From Mariannaea sp. PMI_226 (Eukaryota > Ascomycota > Sordariomycetes > Hypocreales > Nectriaceae): a stretch of 64,000 bases of DNA. Positions within the stretch are counted from its first letter, which is position 1; the number at the start of each line of letters is the position of its first letter. Below, in pieces: positions 46,149-56,994 of the stretch. A program made the position numbers and the translations under genes. The stretch lies in assembly GCA_024336345.1 (NCBI GenBank), contig JANFOG010000003.1:1246501-1310500 (forward strand). Reading direction: 5' to 3'. The notes under the pieces are model-generated. The model had not been told where the DNA came from. It made no database searches and saw only the letters and a list, made by a program, of their open reading frames with translations.

Positions 46149-48293
46149 TTAGGCTGGAGTCCGGTCCTTAAGCCAAGGGTGATGCTGTGTTAGCCCAGGC
46201 ATAACAGCAGTACTGACACTACGTTCGCCAACGATGTTGCCCAGCGAGTGGGCGATCATCTGTAGCGTGGCACGCTTGGAGGGCTCCAGTGGCATGCTGA
46301 TCCAGGAAGGGAGAGGTGCATAGGGATATGGGCCGACATCGATTTCGATCTTATCAGGAACAGATGGGTTGAACCGACCAGTCTCACGACGGAAACCTCT
46401 CGAAACAACGGGCTGGTATCGAATGTCGTCTTTGGCCCACCATGTCCAGTGCTGATATTCACGTTGGTGGCCACGTTCAAGCCAAGGGTACAAGTCAGGT
46501 TCGATGCTTTCCTTGGGAACAGAACCAAAGGGGCGCCAGCCATAGAATAGCGGCCATGGATCACGAAGAGTAAGTGTATGGCGATGGCGAAGCAGGTCAG
46601 CGCGAGAGACAGTTTCACCAAGATCCTGATAAACATGAGAGCTCGTGTCATCTTGATAGGAGTGAGCGGCCCCTGTCCAGGCTGTAGTAACAATGTCAGG
46701 GCGAGCAAGAGTGTCATACGTGCAGCCTTCATCCAGGGTATCGAGGTAGTTGGAGATGAACTCAAGGACCTTGTGGTTCCCAAGAAGGAAGAGGCCATGC
46801 CACCAAAACGCGACGCGAGGCCGTCTTAAGCTGAATACCTTGGCGATAAGCTCAAAATCTTTGATTTCCAAGTAAGGCTGAAGGACACTTTTTATCGCTG
46901 CGAGCCAAGGGGTAGCCAAATTGCACTGGATAGTCGGGGTCCAGAACATACCCCACAAGACAGGGCCGAGAGAATACTGATGCATGCTTAGTGTCATGTA
47001 GTACTGGAGATCGGTGGTATATTGATGTATCGAGTTGATTTGGTAACTGCTCATCGGGGCAGTAGATTTGTGCTCCAGAGAGGGCTTGGGGAACTGTGGC
47101 TGCAGTTTTGCCATACGATAGAATGGAATTGCTAGGGTTGCCAGGAAACTGGCCTTGACAGGAGACAATGGAACTGGTCCATCGAATGGCGCCATGTCGT
47201 GGCCAATTCCGAACAGGCTACAGAGTTCAATAAGGAGGTCTGTAGCTTCGACATCGCTAGGAGGCTGGCTATGAGCGTCAAGATCGACTTGCTGATCAGT
47301 GATAACAACAAACTTATAATCACCAGTACAAGTCGCTGCCCAGGGCGAGAATTGCCCGCCTTTGGCGTCTGCTTTCCAGCCTGGCTCCGGCGCCAAGATG
47401 GCACAAAGCCAATGGATCAGAGACATGGAGGCCTCGCTCGGGAGCTGAATCGGGATCACATCCTCCGCCAAGGCTTCAACTTCGACTTGGTTTCTTGGAA
47501 CTGGGCGGAGGGTGCATTCAGTGTAGTGGGCCTGACGGCCTTGAAGCTGCAGCAGACGAGTGGAGAAGATGTAGGACCAGCACATGGTCAGGATAGCGAG
47601 GCCCTGCGGGGCGTTTGACGCACCGACGTTGATGGGCGGCGGGCTCCCGTAATGGCAGGCGCTCGGATCCGAAGTGATGTGACAGTTGATGGGATCAGGA
47701 TACGCAAGGCGGAAGTATTTGGTGGTGCCTGTGACGTTGTTGAGATCAAGATCCTCATTGGGTTGCGACTCCGTTGAATCGGGGTCGGGAACAATCCACC
47801 TCGGCGCACCAGCAAGCACCCCTTTCTCCGGAATCGAATTGGGGAGTGCTGGCATGTCCTTCAGCATCATGGATGGATCGAGGCCTGGCGGGAATACACC
47901 ACGCGGGAAAGTCTTTGCAATACGAACAAACTCGTGCCAGGTTTCGTGAGCATTGTGGAAGATGCGACGAACGTCAGAGTCCTTGGGGATCAGAATATCA
48001 TCAACATGGTCAGGAGATCCGCGAAGCTGTTCCATTGTGTGTGAAGGTGATAAAAGAGGCGGAGACGAGGCTGGCGTGCTGGTGCTAGGATCAGAGCTCA
48101 GCGTAACATCAGCTCCCATGCCAGGATGAGCACTGGCATCACCAGGCCGGGGTACGGCGGCAGCTTCGGAGAGGCCTGTAACAACAGTGGAACTCCATTC
48201 CATTGGGCGATTAAAAGAGTCATCAAGCTCGTAATCGCCGCCAAGGACCCAGGACCGGACATGGTCCATTCCTAGGTCCCAAGTCAACTGCAT
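46149..48293 (-). CDS. Conserved-looking 714-residue protein of unknown function
   Basis: A single uninterrupted exon of 714 codons with the C/G-ending codon bias of real genes in this window. The product is rich in Trp, Pro and Tyr (WWHGLFLLGN, HWTWWAKDD, PLFYGWRPFG). It has a Ser/Pro-rich low-complexity part at about 50-90 (STSTPASSPPLLSPSHT) and otherwise looks globular. I see no signal peptide, transmembrane helix, zinc cluster or catalytic motif that I can name. The first Met lies at the start of the open frame; a second Met at residue 9 (MDHVRSW) is an alternative. A long pyrimidine-rich leader (on its own strand) runs upstream. It converges with the CFEM-like gene. Probably cytoplasmic or nuclear; no function is proposed. 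Confidence 0.85.
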   Translation of the reverse strand: MQLTWDLGMDHVRSWVLGGDYELDDSFNRPMEWSSTVVTGLSEAAAVPRPGDASAHPGMGADVTLSSDPSTSTPASSPPLLSPSHTMEQLRGSPDHVDDILIPKDSDVRRIFHNAHETWHEFVRIAKTFPRGVFPPGLDPSMMLKDMPALPNSIPEKGVLAGAPRWIVPDPDSTESQPNEDLDLNNVTGTTKYFRLAYPDPINCHITSDPSACHYGSPPPINVGASNAPQGLAILTMCWSYIFSTRLLQLQGRQAHYTECTLRPVPRNQVEVEALAEDVIPIQLPSEASMSLIHWLCAILAPEPGWKADAKGGQFSPWAATCTGDYKFVVITDQQVDLDAHSQPPSDVEATDLLIELCSLFGIGHDMAPFDGPVPLSPVKASFLATLAIPFYRMAKLQPQFPKPSLEHKSTAPMSSYQINSIHQYTTDLQYYMTLSMHQYSLGPVLWGMFWTPTIQCNLATPWLAAIKSVLQPYLEIKDFELIAKVFSLRRPRVAFWWHGLFLLGNHKVLEFISNYLDTLDEGCTYDTLARPDIVTTAWTGAAHSYQDDTSSHVYQDLGETVSRADLLRHRHTLTLRDPWPLFYGWRPFGSVPKESIEPDLYPWLERGHQREYQHWTWWAKDDIRYQPVVSRGFRRETGRFNPSVPDKIEIDVGPYPYAPLPSWISMPLEPSKRATLQMIAHSLGNIVGERSVSTAVMPGLTQHHPWLKDRTPA

Positions 48294-51200
48294 GCTGGAG
48301 TGGTGGTAGGAAGAAGATCGAAAAAGCGGGAAGATTCCCCCAACTTTTACGCGGGAGGATCGTAGCAGGACGCGCGCAGCCGGGAATAAAGAATACAGGC
48401 AAGTCTCAGTGATATGAGTCGAAGGACGTGAGGACTCAGCCAGGTAGACAAGTCACAATGCCTCTGATAAATTAGGAGAGACCAAATAGATATAAGTGAG
48501 AAGTTACGCAACAAGCAGAAGAAGAAGGAAGTTTGAAAGAGGAAAGGGAGGGAGAAGATGAATTATATAGAAGTGGGAGGAAACGTGATAGAAATAGAGA
48601 CACAGGGCCAAGGAGAGGCTGAACAGAGGTCAGGAGCTTACAACCCTGGGGGTATTGTCGAACATAAGAAAAAGAAGCGCAGGACCTGGACTGCAGAGAG
48701 TCGGGATAGAGCGGGTACGGTTTGGACCTATTGGTAGGCAGCGGGCCTCATCTCGCGTGCTGCTTGGTACCGAAGGCTGTCAACCCTCCCTCTTCCTTCC
48801 ATTCATCACGTATGGCGCCTCCATGTACTCGTACTTGGACTGGGTCCTGGGCGTGGACTTTGGGAATTTGGGTTGGCCGGATCCTGGCCGGGGGTGCAGA
48901 AAGCGGAGCGACTGGTTGGAGGTGAAAGAAACGACGAAACAAGACACGGGAGCTTGCATGTCGCAGATCCTGGGAGAAGGAGATTGGGGATTCGGACGGT
49001 CTTGTTGTCAGAAAAGCGTGCCGGGTTGCTGGGATATGATGCCGGGGAGCGGAGTGATGGCGGAGGCGGTGGAGTCGAGGAACGGGCTGGGACCGACAAG
49101 AGGAGGGCGTCACATAGGGAAAAGCAAATATATATGCGGCGGCAACATGGGAGTGACGAATCGAGCTCTGTAACTCGTTGAGTGTAATAGCAAGTATGTA
49201 TGCAGCAACCAACCTAGCAATTGTCAAAACCCCAAGTGGACCTTTGAAAAATTGGGCTTCATTAGGCCCTTGTTGCGCAAACTTGAGAGACTGATTAATT
49301 TAGGTGCTGGCAAGGGAAGTAAATGGGCGGCACAGTGTTCCGTCCTCTGCGTTTTGTTGAAGACTCAAGAGTCCAGAACCTAAGCCATGGAAGAGGGTAC
49401 GTGAAGAACAGAGATCTCGACCGGACCGTGGGGAAGGGGGGCAGGAAGTTCACTGAGCGGGCGGATTTGATAGTGGAGGGGAGCGATGCTGATAGTGAAA
49501 GAAAGCAATCGATATAGCGTCAACAGCGAGGGCTAGGCCAACGAGGAACACTAAACACAAGCAGAAGGAACCGAATAGTAAGCGGCATCAGCAATATCAA
49601 GGCTCTCTTGGGTCGCGAGTAGGAGTGCGGCGGGCTGCGATGCCCTGCAGGAGAGGGGCAACAAGCAGAGGCACGTAAAGTGGACTGAAGGGATGGTCAT
49701 TAGCGAGGAGAAATTTGGGAAGAAAAAGAAAAGAAAGGAAGCAAAGTTGGAATTGCAACGGACGAAGGCATGAAAAGGACATGCAAGAGAGGTTTTGGGG
49801 GACTTGCAAGTTGGGGGGGCATTGCCGATGGGGCAGGGACAAGGGGTGTCGACATGGGAGCACTTTCCCTCCTTGCGCCGCAACTGACAGCCGCGTGGAG
49901 AGGCAAGTGTCAGTTTTTACTCTGCGGGTGGATCTTTGTGGAGAGACCATGTACTTTGCACTTACACACATACCTTAGTACAACGGAGTATGGGTACTCT
50001 ATCCCTACCGTACGCAAGGCACTATGGCTAGATACAGAAGTGACAATTTTAGGTACGGTTTTGTAAGGTACGGAGATAGGTGCCTAGCAGGCGAGGGTGA
50101 AGTTGGAACGGAGGTGGACTGTGGATGCACGAGCAAGATACCTACCTAGGTAGGTTGGTATGTAGGCTGGTAGGTATGTGGTACAGGACTTGCCTACCTG
50201 GCTACATAGGTGGGTAGATAAAGCAGAAGGAACAAAGGCAGGCTTGGCGTGTGCTTGCGCTTACAGTATGTTAAGGAAGAGTACCAAGTCTCTAGCGTGT
50301 GTAGTACATAGAGGTAGATAATGCCGATGCACTGTGTATGTGTCTGGTAGTTATCAAGATGTGTGTCTGTCTGTCTGTCTGTGTGTATGTGTGCTTTGTT
50401 GGAGTAGGGAGCAGGCCTGTAAATTAAGTCGGCACGGCTGTGCGCTGCGATATGCGGCTGCTGCATGTGTCCTCGTGGTGGAAAGATGCGCCTAGTTTGG
50501 CAGACGGAGAGACGGAGCATGCGTGCCCATGCCCAATACATAGCCCACATTACGCACACTCCAAGAGGCAAACCCAAAAGAGGAAAGAAAAAAATAAGGC
50601 AGACAGTGAGACGATGAGGAAAGAGAGGAGACGATGGTAAAATTAAAGACACTCTATCCGTATTGATTAATTAATTAATTAATCAATTCTTACTGCTCAC
50701 GGAAGACTTCATACGAGCCTGCTCAAAACCAATGGGAGTAGAACCATGAGGTGGAAAGTGGAGACAGGCAATAGAGCCAGCAAATTGAAACCACATCCGT
50801 CTTATAACACTCCAACCTGAGAAGAAGAAAAGAAAAGGGAAGACCATTGTTCAAGAATCATTAGACATGCAATGCCATGTACAATCCTCAAGAATTCTTA
50901 TCAGATTTGATACTATCATAGATGGTCTAGAAGCTAATTGAGCTGTCCCATTATTCTTGACACACGAGAAAGACACAGGGTCTCGGGACGATTTAGACCT
51001 CTTGAGGTGAAACACATTTCTTGTCTGATCCAGCTGGGGATGCCAATATTATTGAAGACCCCCAACACATCGTATCTTTTCTTTTTCCCGTCTGTTGCAT
51101 ACCCTCCCTCCCCTGTGAGGCAAGGTAAACTCGGCTACCTTTTTTTTTATTTTCACTTTGCACACACACCTCATTACTATGTTACCGGCGCCGATGAGCA

Positions 51201-53765
51201 AGACAATGGACGAAGGCACTAATGCGGTATTCGTTTCCGTTCTAGCTTTTCTTTTTCTTTTTCTTAGCCTTAGCCTTCTACTTGGACTTCTACTTCCACT
51301 TCCACTTCCGCTTCTACTTCTATCGGGTAGATGTGACGCAACCTGTGCCATACACACGTACATACGTACATACATACATACATAACAATTGGGCATTCTT
51401 GCGTAATGATGAGGGGTAGGTGGGTAGTGAGACATGCGGCTGGGCTGTTTCTCTTGCCCGTACCATGTCTCAATGTGGGAGAATGAACGTCATGTGGCCA
51501 TGCATGCGTGTCAATGGATGCAGCCATGAGACGGAGGGTGCGGTACGAATTACGGAAAAACCTCAGCTGAAGCCAAAAAAAAAATATGCCACTGCAATAA
51601 TTGATGAGGGCAAATAAGAGAGGCCAAAAAAAAAATAAACAAGGGTTTTCACAGAGAGAAAGACAGAAAAAAAAGGGGACTTGTTGAAATTGGCCCCCTT
51701 GTGCCTGGTTTGCATGCACTGAGGACGTCCGGAAGCCCTATGCACCCTTTCCAGACTTTGCTATCTGCGAGCCCGGGTTTTTTCTTGATTAGCTGGATTT
51801 ACAGTCACTTTGTTGATTAGTGTATCTGGGTAGCTGACATCAATGCACCACGGACCGGGTCCCATGAGGAGGGACAGATGTCACACAGACCCCCGGCTGA
51901 CCCCCGTCCCCCGTCAGCCCCCCTGGTCAAGCAGAGCGGCCTCTTCAGGCTCTCTTCGATCCTCGCACCTTGCACTGCCGACAGCTCCCGGCGAGCTGGA
52001 GTGTTGGGACGCTGGCCAAGCAGGGGTTTCTGGTCTTACCTTACAGTCCTCCGTGGTTATGGCACCGTAGTACTCCGTACCTAGTAGTACTGTCGTGCCG
52101 AGATATTGCCCGTCAGGAGTTGGTAGGGTTGCACAAGGCCAATTTCAGCTAATCAAAACCCTCTCCGAGTCTCCCACCGCTCTATTCCCACGATCCCAGC
52201 AACAGGGACTGCCTGTTTCACCCTTGAATGACATGCCATTGCGTTTTGTGTGCATGAGTACTGTACTCTGTATATGTAGGGAGGATGTAATCTGTACTGT
52301 GTATATATCCTGTAACCGCCATGTACTTTTCACACATATCACAGGCATCTCGTTGGGCAGATGGGTAGTTGGTTGGCAGACAGGCGAGCAAGTAATAATT
52401 GACCACCTAAGGCCCCTATGTAAGCAAGATCACGGGCGGGCCTTGACTACACATACATAAGTGCACGCTACCGAGTACAGTAGTCTACTATGTATGTATG
52501 GCCCAGAATCTGCACGCAACAGAAAGGAGATCCAGCTCCTGCAAATGACCTAGGTACAGGAGGAGTGCAAGTGCAGATGGGCTGGACTCGATGGAGCATC
52601 GCTGTTATTAGCCATAGTGATCTCCACTGTTGGTTATCGGCCAAGCGTGGCATGAATCGATGCAGAACCAACACGTTTGGATGCAGCCCATAGATGCAAG
52701 GATAGTAGGCTACCTTAGTCTACTACGTCAGGCTGGTACGCAGTAGTAAACTTACTGGCACGGCCGTCTTATGGCGGCGAAAGCAAAAAAAAAAAAAAAA
52801 AAAAAAAAAAAGGTTCGTTTGATAGCACGACACGCCATTCGCAAAAAGAAAAGAAAAAAGAAAGAAAAAAAAAGTGACTTACGGGGGACGGAGGAAAGAC
52901 AAAATTGAAATGTGCCAACTTTACGCCACGACAGCCGCGGGAGGGCAAAAAAAAATTGAAGAGAAAAAAAAAAGAAGAAAAAAAAAGAAAAGGAAAAAAG
53001 AAAAGGAAAAAAGGGTAAATGAATGTAACACAACTTCGTATCAAGCAGCCAGGAACAAAATCGAAAGGACAAGGCGCAGCAGACTGAGTCCTGCGAAGTG
53101 TAGAGAGGATACCCTGCAGAAGAAAAAAACAATATTACAACAGTAGATACCTTACACAGACGTTGATGGCACAACACATGTAGTGTTTTCTTCAAATTGA
53201 GGCCATCCTTCGTCCGATTTATCTGCAGTGTGACGAAGAGGACCAGCCAAAGACAACCAAATCTAGTCGCATCTTCTTCCCGTTTATTCATCCGCTTTTT
53301 TTTTCTGGTTTCTGAAGAGAAAAAAAAAAATGGAGCCACTGCCAGTATCACTACCAACCAACCACAGTCACTGGCGCAAGGTCGCGTACATAGTAGTACA
53401 ATACCAGAGTACACGGTCAGTTGCTCTGTATCCACCCATCGAATCAGAACTATTGTCAATACTCACACCAACATCCCAAAACAGTCCTTGCATCAATATC
53501 AACAACATTGCCAACCCAATCCAAGGCGTGTCTGTGTAAAGCAGGCGCAAAATACACAGGTAAGACCTCAGTTTCCCTGTCCTCCTGCTTCGGAACATGG
53601 GCTAGTTTCTTTTTGCCTGCATTGATTCGCTTTTCGTTCCCATGCTAAAATCTCTACAGTCTACAGTCACTTTTTTTTTTTTTTTTTTTTTTCTGGTTGG
53701 CAATCGATACCGCCTGCATATTATCATCCACACGCATCCATCTGCCACGAACAAGCGGTCAAATC
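48294..53765. other. 5.5-kb divergent intergenic region rich in simple repeats
   Basis: Between two diverging genes. From 48300 to about 49950 the plus strand is purine-rich, so the minus strand is a long pyrimidine-rich leader for the 714-residue gene; frames here (up to 172 codons) look incidental. Simple repeats follow: TACCTACCTAGGTAGG motifs near 50140-50180, a TGTC tetranucleotide run near 50364-50382, a 26-bp AT palindrome built of TTAA units at 50662-50687, an ACAT/TACA run near 51355-51384, a 27-A tract at 52785-52811, A/AG-rich DNA to 53020 and a 22-T tract at 53671-53692 just before Nop6. No gene, tRNA or transposon is supported. Confidence 0.5.
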
Positions 53766-54987
53766 ATGAAGAGCAAACGCGCAAGAGAAACTGCTGAGCC
53801 TGAGGGTAGCAAGAATAACGATCATGTCCAGGTCGAGGAACCCTCCAAGAAACGCAAGCGTACCGGCGACGAGGATGTGAGCGATGTGAAAACCGCCAAG
53901 AAGGAGAAGAAGGAGAAGAAGGATAAGAAGGACAAAAAGGACAAGCACAAGAAGGAATCTCGCAAGGAGCGCAAGGAGAAGCGCAAGGATCTTCAAGCAC
54001 TGCCCGAGCAGGACGATGACGAGATGGAAGATGCTGCCACTCCCACCGACGAGCCTCCCGCTGCTACTGCTGCAGGCCCTGCCGACGCGGAGAAGTCCGA
54101 AAAGCGAGACAAGAAAAAAGAGAAAAAGGACAAGAAGGACAAGAAGGATAAGAAGGCCAAGCAGGAGCTGCAGGACACCGACACTGCCACCGCCGCCAAG
54201 GGCGAGGAAGACAGCGTCCCTTCCACAGACAAGAAGCAGAAGAAAAAGAAAGAAAAGAAAGAAAAGAAGGCATCCAAAGACAAACCAACCACTGCCGACC
54301 CTGATGCCGATGCCGATGCCGACACCACTGCTGCTGCTGCTGCTGATGACGCCGGGGACGCAGACACATCCTCCGGAAAGGCTGATCGTCACATTGTCTT
54401 TGTTGGCAACCTCCCATTCAGCGCCACCGCTGATACCATCAAAGCCCATTTCGCATCCCTCTCTCCCGCTTCAGTCCGCTGCATGAGCGACCCCAACTCT
54501 GACAAGCCTTGCCGCGGTATCGCTTTTGTCGAGTTCAGCAAGGTCTGGCATATGCGAACTTGCCTCGACAAGTTTCACCACTCCATGTTCAACGACGGAG
54601 TTTCCCCACCCCGGCGTATCAACGTCGAACTCACGTAAGTTTCCTCTTCCCTCTTCCCGCCCGACTTTATCACCTCCACAATCACTCGGCATAACCAATG
54701 CTACGAAACACCCCTCCCCCTCCCCTCCCCTCTTTCACTTCCCTGAGGGTACGTGCAGACACCTTATTCTGACCTATAACTGCAGTGCCGGTGGCGGAGG
54801 CAAAACCAAGAACCGACAGGAGAAGATCCGAGAGAAGAACCGCAAGCTCGATGAGAACCGAACGAAGCGCATCGAGCGCGAGAAGACGGCCAAGGAGGAG
54901 AACAGAGCCAATGGCAACAGCGCCACACAACAGTACATGGAGGATAGCGTCCACCCCAGTCGCCGTGGCTTCGTTCCAGAGCACTGA
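53766..54987 (+). CDS. nop6: Nop6-like nucleolar RRM protein
   Basis: Two exons (53766-54634, 54786-54987; 151-bp intron ending CTGCAG) encode 356 residues. The first 190 residues are a highly charged, mostly Lys/Glu/Asp tract (repeated KKEKKDKKDKK) with an Ala/Asp-rich spacer, typical of nucleolar proteins. One RRM starts near residue 209 with RNP2-like IVFVGNLPF and RNP1-like RGIAFVEF, including LPFSATADTIKAHFASL. The basic tail (KTKNRQEKIREKNRKLDENR) and the ending RRGFVPEH are typical of Nop6, which binds the small-subunit precursor rRNA early in 40S assembly. The start used is the ATG just before the first basic cluster; the frame is open a little further upstream without an ATG. Confidence 0.88.
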
Positions 54988-56059
54988 TTTTTCCATCAGC
55001 CTCTCCGTCCTTTTTTTCCCCCGTCAATACCTTGTACATGATTTCACATATCCTGCAAAAAAACAACAACAAAACGCGCGATCCGGTATGGAGAGCCACC
55101 TCATGTTGCATGAAAAATGATGTTTGCCATACGACACAACACAAAAATGGGTTTGGTTTGGTGCTTCGGTTGAGTCGATGAGTACGAAAAACAAAAGCTA
55201 TTCAATTGTTCTCATAGACATCTGCTTGGTGATGCTTGCATACAGGAACTCATAAAGAGATACCCCCTAAAAGACTAGGACAGTTGATTTGGGAATGGAA
55301 AAAAATAGACCTCTAGATAATGAATCTTCACTTTTGCTTGCCTCATCACTGGGATTTGTGTGCCTGCTACACATTGACTTCTAACCTTCTTATATATGTC
55401 ACGCACCATATTCTCCCTTGACTATTTGTAGATGGAGGTGGTCGTGGTTGGCGTTTTCAGCCTTTTTGACGTATATCTCAAGCTAGTTATCCATTCATTG
55501 AAACCAAGAGGGGCCTTGCCCAGGCTCAGGGGACCCGATACCGTGTGGAAAGAATGATCCGAGCCCCATCCGTTGGTTTTCTGCAGACGAAAAGCGCAAA
55601 TCAATGAGCATTCAAAAAGGTTGCGAGTCAAATGTCATCGGGTCAAGTGTGAGATTAAGATTGTTGCTCGAAATTCACTAGCATAGGGTAATATAATCCC
55701 AACTCCCCAAACTGTGATGCTCGTCGCTATCTAGGGGAAGACGGGGAAGACCTGGGGCTCTCAAAAGGCGAAACTGGTTCTTGAATGACTTACAGTATCG
55801 GTATAAGTTCCTCCGTGGGGAGGTATACAGTAAGGAAGACGTCAAAAAGGAAAAAAAAATAGAAAACAAAAATCAAGCAAAAAACTTCATTCAAGAACCG
55901 CCTCGCAAAGACCATCCATCATCATATGCATTTAGTTGCGCGGGAAAGAGTCCGAAGATAACCGTGAGCCGCCGTCTTAAATCGCCAAATTCGTCGTGGT
56001 GTCCAGGAAATTCCATGGTGTCATGTTGCGTCGTTGAAACCAGCCTGTTGCCTGTACGT
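54988..56059. other. Convergent intergenic region
   Basis: Holds the 3' flanks of Nop6 (+) and Rac1 (-). AT-rich towards the middle, with poly-A runs near 55299 and 55850. Frames are short and unbiased. No RNA gene or repeat was recognised. Confidence 0.55.
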
Positions 56060-56994
56060 TTACAGGATCGAGCACTTGGTCTTCTTCTTTTGCGAGGGGA
56101 GGGGTCGGGGGTTAAGCACAGCCCTAGTGAGCAAAGGTGTGTCAGAAAGGGCTTGTAGAAGCAAAATGGGAGAGGGTAAACTAACCGGATAGCTTCATCG
56201 AAGACGCTCTTAAGATTCCTTTGGGTGAGCGCAGAGCACTCAAGATATTTGTACGCCTTAATCTCCTTGGCACAAGAGAGCGCCTGCTCGTACGTAACGG
56301 GTTCCATGCGCTTCTGGCGCAGAGACTCGAGCGTAGCAGCATCCTCCCTCAAATCTAGCTTGGTGCCAACGAGGATAATCGGAATATTGGGCGCGTGGTG
56401 GTCGATCTCAGGGTACCACTTGGATAGATTCTGTTAGTCGCGATTTTGCAGGCTAGGCTGCGAGTTGGGGGGGTTGGTTGCATTCTCGTACCTTGGCCTT
56501 AACGTTATCGAACGAGGGGGGGCTGACGATAGAGAAACAGATCAAAAAGACGTCAGTCTGGGGGTATGAAAGCGGGCGGAGTCTGTCATAATCCTCCTGG
56601 CCGGCAGTATCCCAGAGACCAAGGCTGATGGGTTTACCATCAACCATGACACTGGCCGAGTAGTTATCAAAACTGCATTTCGAATCAAATCAGCTTTCGA
56701 GATCATTTAAGGATTAGCAGAGGTCGAGACCAACACAGTGGGAATGTATTCGCCGGGGAAGGCGTTCGTGGTATAGGAGATGAGCAGACATGTCTATCTG
56801 AAGGTTAGCAAAAGGTCGTGAGGGTTGATTGTTGCCAAGCCGCAGGCGACTTCTAAAAGGACAGTAGGACGGACCTTGCCAACAGCACCATCACCAGTCA
56901 CCACACACTACATCGGCGGTCAGCAAAAACGAGCGCCAGGTTACGTTGAATGTCGCCCGCAAACCTTCAGAGATTGAACCCCCGGTTGAGCCAT
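56060..56994 (-). CDS. rac1: Rho-family GTPase Rac1
   Basis: Six exons (56965-56994, 56875-56907, 56735-56793, 56492-56672, 56186-56418, 56060-56123) join to exactly 199 residues, the normal Rac1 length. The phosphate loop GDGAVGKT is at residues 15-22. Switch I is [12 protein letters not shown], switch [18 protein letters not shown], the base-binding motif GTKLDL, and SAL follows at ECSALTQ. The C-terminus is a polybasic segment ([11 protein letters not shown]) ending in the CAAX box CSIL, so it is expected to be geranylgeranylated and membrane-bound. Rac1 directs polarised growth, hyphal branching and NADPH-oxidase activation in filamentous fungi. The first two exons are only 30 and 33 bases, and donors are often non-canonical (GTTTGC, GTCCGT, GTTGGT, GTTAGT), so automated annotation may miss its start. 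CSIL and the AQPGVQSLK start separate it from Cdc42. Confidence 0.97.

Noticed and set aside
48655..49227. Frames of 172 (+) and 159 (-) codons upstream of the 714-residue gene
   Set aside because: They lie in purine/pyrimidine-skewed leader-like DNA, overlap each other on both strands and resemble no protein.
52752..53459. A 235-codon minus-strand frame with Phe/Leu-rich product
   Set aside because: It is produced by poly-A and AG-rich simple sequence on the plus strand; the long Phe runs are low complexity with no domain.
53993..54449. Ser/Ala/Leu-rich minus-strand frames opposite Nop6
   Set aside because: They are reversed images of the Lys/Glu/Ala-rich low-complexity tract of Nop6.
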